A stretch of 64,000 bases of DNA from Pseudofabraea citricarpa. Lineage: Eukaryota > Ascomycota > Leotiomycetes > Helotiales > Dermateaceae. The number at the start of each line of letters is the position of its first letter. The stretch's first letter is position 1. Position numbers and translations under genes: made by a program. Below are positions 57,193 through 64,000 of the stretch, piece after piece. The notes under the pieces are model-generated. The model ran no database searches. It saw only the letters and a program-made list of their open reading frames with translations, and was not told the DNA's origin. The stretch covers positions 496,001 through 560,000 of the forward strand of contig JAPWGK010000026.1 of assembly GCA_029641185.1 (NCBI GenBank), written 5' to 3'.

Positions 57193-58526
57193 ATGAAGTT
57201 CACTCAATATATCGCTCCTTTGCTGGTAGCGTCAGGTGTTGCTGTCTCGGCTTTCCCTACTTCTCCCAAATCCCCAAGATCAGAGAAGAAGTATATAATC
57301 TTGGACAATGATTGGTCTCCAGCAGGCTTCATCCCATTTCTCCTAGCTCTAGATGCTGGATATGAGGTATTGGCTCTTGCATCAGGTACAACTTAGACGT
57401 CCGTAAAAAAGGAAAAGGATCACTCGGCTAATTAATTGGCTCTAGATACTGCGAATACGTGGCAGCATCAAGTAGCACTCCACGCCCTCTCAACTCTCGA
57501 GGTTGGAAATCTCAGTAGTTGTATTCCAGTTGTACCAGGCTCTACCTACCCACTTTTGAACACGGCAAATCGCTTCCAGGCATGGGAAGCTGTTCATGGG
57601 AATCTGGCTTGGCAAGGTGCTTTCGCTCCTTACAATGCCACGGCCGAAGCACTTGGCTCAGATCCCACCTCTGGCGACGATCCTTTCCGTGTTGTTCCTG
57701 GAGCACTCACTGCTGGGGTCCCCTCGGAGCCTCTCATCCAAGGACTTCAGGATAGTCAAAGTGCTGCTTCTTTTATGATTGAGATGGTTCATAGATATCC
57801 TGGCCAGGTTTCAATCTGTGAGTTGCGTTACAACGAATTTCATATCCTTTGGCTAATGCTTTTTGACCAGATTCTGGAGGTGCTTTGACGAACATTGCTT
57901 TAGCCGTACGTGGCGATGATAAATTCGCGAGTCTTGCAAAGGAGCTCGTCGTCATGGGCGGTTACATCGATGTCAACCTGCTCCAAGTCACCGGCAGCAC
58001 GATGCAAAATGATATCAACTCCGATATTAACCTGATGATCGACCCCGAAGCTGCGAAGATTGCCTTTAATGCGGATTTCCCCAATATTTACTTTGCGGGC
58101 AACGTCGCTAACCAGGTTATGTCGACGCAAGAATATCTGGATGAGATCTACGAGGTCAAGAATCCCTATACCGAATTAATGTATAAGTACTATGGTACCA
58201 TCTTCCCCTTCTGGGACGAGACGGCTGCGGCGATCATTCTTGATCCTTCTATCATTACTAATACTACAACTTGTAAGTCTTCCCCTCTCTTTTCTTGCGG
58301 CGAATAACTCGCTAACATTTGTGGTGCGCCAGTTTATGTTGATGTCGATGTCTCTTATGGATCTCCGACATATGGAAATATCCACGCTTATCAAGCTGCT
58401 CTCATGCCACCTGGACTGAGAAATGTCACGTACGTGAACTCGATCGATGGAGATAAGTTGAAGGCTATGATGAAGCGAGCTGTTCAATACCCAAGGAACT
58501 GTTCAACAATGGGAATGACCTTGTGA
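57193..58526 (+). CDS. Secreted inosine/uridine-preferring nucleoside hydrolase family protein
   Basis: Four exons: 57193-57385, 57446-57817, 57871-58272 and 58333-58526 (introns 60, 53 and 60 bp); 386 residues. The joins give LASGDTANTWQHQ, GQVSIYSGGALTNIAL and NTTTFYVDVDVSYG. A signal peptide (MKFTQYIAPLLVASGVAVSAFP) predicts secretion, and N-glycosylation sequons occur. The IU_nuc_hydro fold is clear: ILDNDW near the N-terminus, YSGGALTNIALAVR, LVVMGGYIDV and DINLMIDPEAAKIAF, with NSDIN as the usual N.D.N-like site. The first calcium loop has DND but not the following Asp pair, since SPAGFIPFLLAL replaces the normal xxxDDxxAL. Likely role: splitting extracellular nucleosides to base and ribose for uptake. 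The first ATG in frame (at 57160) is upstream of the signal peptide start and is not favoured. Confidence 0.9.
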
Positions 58527-59019
58527 TGTATAATATTTACGATGATATATAATTCCAATTTTGGAAAGCTTTAAATTTAGACTCAAACAATAGTTAATTT
58601 GAATCTTGCGAGATAATAGCCTCGTCCTTAGTTGAGATGAAGTTGAGTCTGAAGTACATCCTTGTCCCGTCAAGTAGCAAGCATATCCTCGCTGCGAAAC
58701 TCAGTCAAGGCGGGAAAAGACAAGGCGAAACATTCCTATTTTTATCTTCTCTCTAGATCGATCGTGGTCGCACTTCAATGTTGCACATTTGTCATTTATT
58801 TTCAACACGTGAGAGTTGTTTTGGTATCAGGCTATGTGGCGATATAATCTCGAATTCTTGACGTCATGGGCGAATGATGATGATCACCAACAACTTGGAA
58901 AGTGCCAAACATCTTTCTCTCGAGAACCATTATCCCGAAACCAAATTTTGCCAACGAAAAGGTTGAAAATCAAATTCATAGTTCAACCAAATTGAATTTG
59001 AGTCATCAACAGCACAAAC
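58527..59019. other. Intergenic region
   Basis: About 490 bp between two plus-strand genes; AT-rich, with no supported feature beyond the WW-protein promoter. Confidence 0.4.
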
Positions 59020-59850
59020 ATGGCATCTAATCAAGGCGACCCACCAAGTTATGAGGCGGCAACCTCAACTCCTTCATCACATGGTCAGGGAGCTCCCAAG
59101 GTCCGCAATGGAATTCCACCTCAAACACGACGCAGCATGGAAGATGAAGGGCGAGAGCTTCCTCCCGGATGGGTGCGACAATATGATGCAGGCGAGCACC
59201 ATCAGTTCTTCGTAGACACGCGATCCGATCCCCCTCGCAGTATCTGGCAGCATCCATACGACGACGATACATACATGTCCAGTCTAGCGCCCGAAGAGCA
59301 GGCACGTATCCGAGGACTGCATCGCGTTCCGAGCGAGGCCGACATGGAAGCTGAGAGTTCAGATGACGATGAGCATCCACACGCTCACAATGCGCCGCTG
59401 CCTCCAAGATCTTCGGAGCCGCCAATCGGTGGCGTGCATAAACTCGGCCGCAAGATGAAGGATAAGCTTACGGGATCTACTCACGAGCAAAGGGAGATCG
59501 GTCGACGAAAACGTGCTGAGTTGGAACAGCAGACTTATGCTCGCCATCAGATGTATCGCCAAGCCATGTCTCGTGCTTTGCAGACTGGCGAGCCCCAGCT
59601 CATTGGTAAGGACCGGAATGGTCGCGATGTTTATATCGAGAGTCCGTATGGCCCTGGCCGTGCTTATGGTGGAAATGGATATGGCTACAACCCGTATAAT
59701 CAAGGCCCGTATGGGAATCCGAATACTAGGTATTTGAGACCACAGCAGCCATACCGAAGACCTTATGGGTATGGGTATGGTGGAGGTATGGGATTACCTC
59801 TTGGTGTAGGACTACTTGGTGGCGGGTTACTGGCTGGAAGTTTGTTTTAG
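59020..59850 (+). CDS. WW-domain protein with PPSY motif
   Basis: Single exon, 276 residues. The N-terminus carries a PPSY motif (residues 8-11), the ligand type bound by WW domains of Rsp5/Nedd4 ubiquitin ligases. A canonical WW domain follows at about 46-80 (LPPGWVRQYDAGEHHQFFVD, Trp51; second Trp76; Pro79). The middle is charged and helical (KLGRKMKDKLTGSTHEQREI; RRKRAELEQQTYARHQMYRQ). The tail is Gly/Tyr/Pro-rich (YGGNGYGYNPYNQGPYGNPN) and ends in a Gly/Leu hydrophobic stretch (GLPLGVGLLGGGLLAGSLF). This layout is common in a Pezizomycotina family with no assigned function; an Rsp5-linked adaptor is an inference. Confidence 0.88.
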   Translation: MASNQGDPPSYEAATSTPSSHGQGAPKVRNGIPPQTRRSMEDEGRELPPGWVRQYDAGEHHQFFVDTRSDPPRSIWQHPYDDDTYMSSLAPEEQARIRGLHRVPSEADMEAESSDDDEHPHAHNAPLPPRSSEPPIGGVHKLGRKMKDKLTGSTHEQREIGRRKRAELEQQTYARHQMYRQAMSRALQTGEPQLIGKDRNGRDVYIESPYGPGRAYGGNGYGYNPYNQGPYGNPNTRYLRPQQPYRRPYGYGYGGGMGLPLGVGLLGGGLLAGSLF

Positions 59851-60300
59851 GGGAGCGTCATGAAAAGGAACTGTTAAGGTGGTTGTGTAATTATCATTAT
59901 TTGGATGGTTAGGTCTCCAAAATATATCTTGAGGTAATATTCAATATCATGCAATGCTCTCTAACACTATTGAAACATCTGTCTATCAACGGTTAATAAA
60001 TTAGCGAAACCAAGAAGGATAATTTAACACAAAAGATAAAACAAATATGCAATGAAATATTTCAATTCCTTTCTATGTTTCAAATCAAGCTCAAGAAGCG
60101 AGAGGCATCAAGTTATAGAGTCAACAATTTGAACTTTAGATTTGCCCTTAAGAAAACTGGGAGAAGGTCTGAAAATTTGAGGAAATTGGGGCTTGCTTTT
60201 AAGACTACAAAACTACCCATGTATGTATCAACTGCATTTGAAAGAGGAAGTAAAGCGAGTCAAGCCGGAGTTCTGGTAATTTACCTCGTTTAGAACCCGA
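59851..60300. other. Intergenic region
   Basis: About 450 AT-rich bases; the 72-codon ORF at 60075-60293 is not convincing. Confidence 0.4.
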
Positions 60301-60609
60301 ATGCCATTCCCCGACACCAAACAGAGCGATATTGCTCGCCAAGAGCCACCCGGAGCTCAAGCTCCACCTGGTATGTTAACATGTCTTATTTTAGAATCTA
60401 TCTACCACTCTAAAACATTCGCCAGTTCACAAAATTGTCGCTATGTTTCCTTTTTTTAACTGACAGCAGCACAGACAAATTCGCTCCCGATTGAGGAAAG
60501 TATCAGAATCATGAAACACGATTCACGTGATGCTGAAACGCAACAACGTTCAACGACATGTTGTCGTGTCGACTCACGAAGATGTTATGCAGTACGGAGA
60601 CTTAGCTAA
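60301..60609 (+). CDS. Possible small two-exon gene
   Basis: Candidate 70-residue protein read as 60301-60370 joined to 60467-60609. The 96-bp intron runs GTATGT to CTGACAG, with a T-run and TTAAC just before the acceptor. The product would begin MPFPDTKQSDIARQEPPGAQ and continue APPAAQTNSLPIEESIRIMK; the C-terminal end is basic with two adjacent Cys. Splice signals and a proline-rich, hydrophilic reading support it, but the family is not recognised. It could be the first exons of a longer or broken gene. It lies 163 bp upstream of the acyltransferase start codon. Confidence 0.28.
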
Positions 60610-60771
60610 AGACTAACGGAATTGTTGCTTCTGGGCTCTCGATACTCTTCTATGACATAACTCGGGTAGCTTATCACTCACCAAGACGCTGGACCCCACA
60701 ACCGAGGCTGCCACGACAGCTCGGACAGCATAGGGGCATTCTGGAATCGATTTTCCACCTTCAACACCAGA

Positions 60772-62238
60772 ATGATTGTTACCAAAGTCCGCTCAAGCAT
60801 GGATGAAAAGGCTACGGGGCAAGAGGCGTCTATCGACCTCGAAGCTATGATAGTATCCACACCTAATTCCAAACCACCATCTCGCTTCTCCTTCAGACAG
60901 CTAGAGCAGTTATCTATAGTACAGAGGTTTTTCTGTTATCCTGCTCCAGGATCACTTAGGATAAAGTCAACATCATGGTTAGACGGAGTTCGTGGAGTGG
61001 CTGCCTTTGAGGTTTATATTTTCCATGCCATGGGTTGTTGGGCACCTATTATTGCTGCTTGGCATGCAGACGAAAACCAAAACAACATCCTCCAATTGCC
61101 AATTTTACGGACTCTCTTTGTGTCTGGACCAGCCGCTGTGTCAGTCTTCTTCGCTCTCTCTGGATATGTGCTCACACATAAATCTCTTCGCTGGATACGA
61201 GGCGACTCAAGACATCAAGTTTACCCTGCCATCGCTTCGTCCATGTTCCGCCGTGGATTTCGATTGTACCTGCCACCAATTCTCCTGACTTTCTTCGAAA
61301 TGCTGGCGACGCGTTTTGGTTACGTACCAGCCTTGAAATTTTCCTTTGTACCCGAGCCTACTTTCTCTGCTCAGATCGTCGATTGGCTCGTGGAGACCAA
61401 CCGTTTCATAAACCCAATATACAACTTCTGGCCAGCTATCCAAGGAATCAACACTCCTGAAAAGTATGATCCTGTGATCTGGACAATCCCGTTGGAATTT
61501 TATGGCTCGTTTGTTTGTTACACTCTATTATTACTATCGGTGCGAATCCCGACGAATGGTCTGAGGATGGCGTTGGTTGCGTGTTACTCTATCTTTTGTA
61601 TGGCTATGGGAAGCTGGAACCTCTTTTGCTTTTCGGCAGGCATGTTGATTGCGGATTTCAATCTCGGTCAAGATGTGGACAAGACATTGGATTCTCCAAG
61701 ACCATCGAATCACGGAGTGATATGGATGAGCATATTCGCAATCGCATTCTACATAGCAGGTTTTCCAACGCTTGTTATTGCCGAAGCAAAGCTGAACCCC
61801 ATGTTTGGATTTGAAACACTCCGATCACTTATCCCAATGGGTTTGAGTATGGAAGACCACTCTCGTTTCTGGTGGTCGATTGCCGGTGTCTCGCTACTCC
61901 TCTCAATCTCGCAACTTCCGCGACTTAAGGTTCTCTTCGAGACTAATCTTTGTCAATACCTCGGAAAGATCTCTTTTTCACTGTACCTGATTCACGAATC
62001 TTGCATCGTGCTCTTTGGCTTAAGTCTTCGAACGTTGCTGATAAGTCTCGTTGGTCTGGAACCGTACGCAAACACTTTCTTGTATTGGGTCATGTGTGGA
62101 GTATGGTTTCTTCTTTTTACCATCCCAATTTTTGCTCTGGCGGCTCAAGTTGAAAGATGGGTCGATATGCCAAGTGTAAGATTTTCTAGGTGGTTGGAAG
62201 GGAAGGGATTGAAATTGATCGCAATGTATAATAAATGA
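60772..62238 (+). CDS. Acyltransferase family 3 membrane protein
   Basis: Single exon, 488 residues. The signature SWLDGVRGVAAFEVYIFHAM (about residues 66-85) matches the DGLRGxAxxxVxxxH opening of acyltransferase-3/OafB-like integral membrane O-acyltransferases, with the catalytic His at its end. The next segment, VSGPAAVSVFFALSGYVLTH, is the equally typical 'G..gV..FF.lSGfll' block. About ten membrane helices follow, and the end (YLGKISFSLYLIHESCIVLF) is the family's conserved penultimate region. The substrate is unknown; fungal members acylate polysaccharides, sterols or secondary metabolites. A second in-frame ATG at 60799 is possible. It is convergent with the alpha/beta hydrolase, with 250 bp between. 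Confidence 0.9.
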   Translation: MIVTKVRSSMDEKATGQEASIDLEAMIVSTPNSKPPSRFSFRQLEQLSIVQRFFCYPAPGSLRIKSTSWLDGVRGVAAFEVYIFHAMGCWAPIIAAWHADENQNNILQLPILRTLFVSGPAAVSVFFALSGYVLTHKSLRWIRGDSRHQVYPAIASSMFRRGFRLYLPPILLTFFEMLATRFGYVPALKFSFVPEPTFSAQIVDWLVETNRFINPIYNFWPAIQGINTPEKYDPVIWTIPLEFYGSFVCYTLLLLSVRIPTNGLRMALVACYSIFCMAMGSWNLFCFSAGMLIADFNLGQDVDKTLDSPRPSNHGVIWMSIFAIAFYIAGFPTLVIAEAKLNPMFGFETLRSLIPMGLSMEDHSRFWWSIAGVSLLLSISQLPRLKVLFETNLCQYLGKISFSLYLIHESCIVLFGLSLRTLLISLVGLEPYANTFLYWVMCGVWFLLFTIPIFALAAQVERWVDMPSVRFSRWLEGKGLKLIAMYNK

Positions 62239-62488
62239 ATCAAAGTTAGTTCAAAGCAATAAAGTCTATATAACTCTTTAATTCATTTCTTAGTCAACAC
62301 CTACATTCAATGGATGGGTGGATAGTATGTGATAGGTATGAAGAGTGAGAAGTCTCGAAGCATATTGTGCTTGAGACCCCTTACCTTTAGATAGGGCAGG
62401 TTTCTGTAAGTTGTTTTGTCTCTTTTGCCAGGGATATCAACTCTTGTACTGTCATTTATAGATTTGATTGTTTTTCAGAATGATGTAT

Positions 62489-63445
62489 TTAAAAGGTCAA
62501 ATAGGCTCTTGATCTAATGCAGTTTGCCAGTTTAACAATACCAGATTCTGGAGCCAAATGTTCAAAAGCATGGGGAACATTCGGAAACAGGTGAAATTCA
62601 ACATCAACGTTTGCTGCAGCTGCACCTGCTGCAAAAGCAGCACATTCGTCTCGGAAAATATCCAACGTCCCGACATCAATATAGGTTGGTGGCAAGCCAG
62701 TAAAATCGGTAAGGCGTGATGCAGCAGCTGAAGGTGGCACAATTTCCGTGCCAATATTGTCCCCGAGATATGCAGTCCATCCGGTGATATTGTCCTCGTT
62801 CTTCCAAAATGCGAACGGTTCGATAGCCGGATTTAGAGTAACATTGCGATCATCAAGCATGGGACAGAGCAGAATCTGCTTAGCAATTGACGGCACCAGG
62901 TTTCGATCACGGGCTAGAATTGTAACTGCAGCAGCAAGGCCGCCTCCAGCACTGTCTCCGAGAACGGCTATACGGGCTGGATCGATATTGAATTCAGACG
63001 CATGTTGTTGTACCCAGGTCAAGGCGGTATAGCAATCCTCGACTGGGACTGGGAACTGATATTCTGGTGCCAGTCGGTAGTTCACCGAGAATATAGGTAC
63101 GCTGCTGGCTTCAACTTGTTGGGCAAGCCAGCCTACAAATATGCCGGAGCTACCAGATATCAAACCTCCCCCATGGTAATGTACAATAGCCGAGGTAGGT
63201 TTGAGTCCCTTGATATCTGCTTTTGCTATACGATGGATGGGTATTTGAAAGCCATCCTTCGTCAAAGCAAAGTGGTTCGATTGCTCCACGCCGTCAAGGT
63301 TGGGTTGGCCCATGGCCTTTTGCATTTGTTCTACTTGAAGCCGACGCCCATTTACATCGTGAAGCTTTGGAGGTTGAAGGGGACCTAGTTTGCTGGCCAA
63401 TTGCTGAAAGCTGGCAAGAACCTCGGTATCTAGATGAAGAGACAT
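62489..63445 (-). CDS. Alpha/beta hydrolase fold-3 (HSL-like esterase)
   Basis: Single exon, 318 residues. The oxyanion-hole motif HGGG (91-94, in VHYHGGGLISGSS) and the nucleophile elbow GDSAGG (Ser165, in IAVLGDSAGGGLAAAV) define the hormone-sensitive-lipase-like group. The catalytic Asp is in DVGTLDIFRDE and the His in NVPHAFE. There is no signal peptide, so a cytosolic esterase or carboxylesterase is expected, of small esters or a metabolite. The family size is normal. It is divergent from the partial gene at the window end, and shares a repeat-containing promoter with it. Confidence 0.92.
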   Translation of the reverse strand: MSLHLDTEVLASFQQLASKLGPLQPPKLHDVNGRRLQVEQMQKAMGQPNLDGVEQSNHFALTKDGFQIPIHRIAKADIKGLKPTSAIVHYHGGGLISGSSGIFVGWLAQQVEASSVPIFSVNYRLAPEYQFPVPVEDCYTALTWVQQHASEFNIDPARIAVLGDSAGGGLAAAVTILARDRNLVPSIAKQILLCPMLDDRNVTLNPAIEPFAFWKNEDNITGWTAYLGDNIGTEIVPPSAAASRLTDFTGLPPTYIDVGTLDIFRDECAAFAAGAAAANVDVEFHLFPNVPHAFEHLAPESGIVKLANCIRSRAYLTF

Positions 63446-63579
63446 TCTTTTAATTGTGATGAATTCCTAAGTTGTTTTGAGTTGTGCAAGAACCAAGTCA
63501 CCTAATAATATGCTTAACATATATACATATGCTATTATTACATAAAGAGAATCCTTAAGACTTCCTCGCCGAGAAATAG

Positions 63580-63683
63580 CTGACACCGCAAGCTGAGTAA
63601 TCATGGTCTCGGCGTCGTCGACTGACGTCGCAAGTCATGTTCGCTGAGTCGCCATCGTCTCGTTAACGACGTCGTAAGTCAGC
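63580..63683 (+). repeat. Degenerate tandem repeat of 42-44 bp in a divergent promoter
   Basis: Copies start at about 63580, 63622 and 63666. The best conserved core is GACGTCGCAAGTCA at 63624-63637 and GACGTCGTAAGTCA at 63668-63681; the first copy is weaker (GACACCGCAAGCTGA). The copies contain GACGTC half-sites. They lie 135-240 bp upstream of the hydrolase start and about 255-355 bp upstream of the partial gene. Confidence 0.6.
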
Positions 63684-63936
63684 GGGCAGGCTTCGGCTTC
63701 AGCTTCGGCCATTTCAGTTCGTGATCAGCACCTTAGACTGGACACGCTCTGTCTGTCATGTTATTTGAACAGATGGAATGGCATCAGATAATGTGGAATA
63801 AAAGAGATCATAGCACCGCTTCAAAAATGCTTTGTGTTCAGTTTGAATAAAGTAACCTTTCATACTTTGATTAAGCTTACTTTCTTGAAATAACTTTATT
63901 TCCCTCTCCTCGCTTACTGCCGACACGCATTCCAAG

Positions 63937-64000
63937 ATGGCCGAGTACGCAAAACATCCAGCATATGATAAATCGCAGCGGCCACTCCATGTCCTTGTAG
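63937..64000 (+). CDS. Start of a further gene, truncated by the window end
   Basis: An ATG at 63937 begins MAEYAKHPAYDKSQRPLHVL and stays open to the last base. The final residues, RPLHVLV, would suit the beta-strand just before a dinucleotide-binding GxGxxG motif of a flavin-dependent monooxygenase, but the motif itself lies beyond the window, so this is a guess. A pyrimidine-rich leader precedes the ATG. Confidence 0.4.
   Translation, partial: MAEYAKHPAYDKSQRPLHVLV

Noticed and set aside
41706..58526. Purine catabolism cluster (guanine deaminase plus nucleoside hydrolase)
   Set aside because: The two genes are 14 kb apart with unrelated genes between, and the hydrolase is secreted; no other purine genes are present.

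Overview
The window is nuclear DNA of a filamentous ascomycete fungus (Pezizomycotina; I would guess Leotiomycetes, but that is an inference). The evidence is short GT-AG introns of about 45-210 bp with GTATGT/GTAAGT-type donors, closely packed monocistronic genes on both strands, and fungal families: a Zn2Cys6 regulator, NTE1, NCA2, a CSC1/RSN1 channel, CENP-O and a secreted nucleoside hydrolase. Exon joins were read by eye; each multi-exon model given here closes to a multiple of three and restores a family-like protein across the joins.

Layout. 1-6 kb: the 3' end of an MFS transporter faces a large CSC1/RSN1 (TMEM63-like) channel. 6.5-18.2 kb: a gene-poor, decayed island. It holds a broken hypothetical gene, an orphan secreted-protein terminus, a one-frame reading of an LPxEL-type (F-box-like/2EXR) gene with four internal stops, and a heavily decayed secreted subtilisin. 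Two apparently intact genes sit among them: a small secreted alanine-rich protein and a second LPxEL-type protein. 18.3-36 kb: conserved housekeeping genes: AFG2/DRG1, a mitochondrial-looking unknown, the Rab GTPase SEC4, NCA2, a large PPR-like protein, an MME1-like mitochondrial carrier, a YwbE-domain protein, IMP2 and eIF2-alpha. 36-45 kb: NTE1, guanine deaminase and phosphopantothenate-cysteine ligase (CAB2). 45-47.4 kb: a long, repeat-rich intergenic region upstream of a 1047-residue Zn2Cys6 transcription factor. 51.7-55.3 kb: an acetyl-CoA transporter and a CENP-O/Mcm21 kinetochore subunit. 57-64 kb: a secreted nucleoside hydrolase, a WW-domain protein, an acyltransferase-3 membrane protein, an alpha/beta hydrolase and the first codons of a further gene.

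Functional themes. Five of the seven genes between 21.0 and 34.1 kb look mitochondrial (unknown mitochondrial protein, NCA2, PPR-like protein, carrier, IMP2). Ribosome biogenesis and translation (AFG2, SUI2), secretion (SEC4) and lipid or CoA metabolism (NTE1, CAB2, acetyl-CoA transporter) are also represented, but nothing suggests one co-regulated pathway.

I found no transposon, rRNA, recognisable tRNA, CRISPR array or obvious new multi-gene system. The most unusual material is the decayed island, the AFG2 homologue whose first ATPase domain lacks the Walker B glutamate, the nucleoside hydrolase lacking the usual second Asp pair, stop-free introns in IMP2 and NTE1, and several degenerate tandem repeats in promoters.
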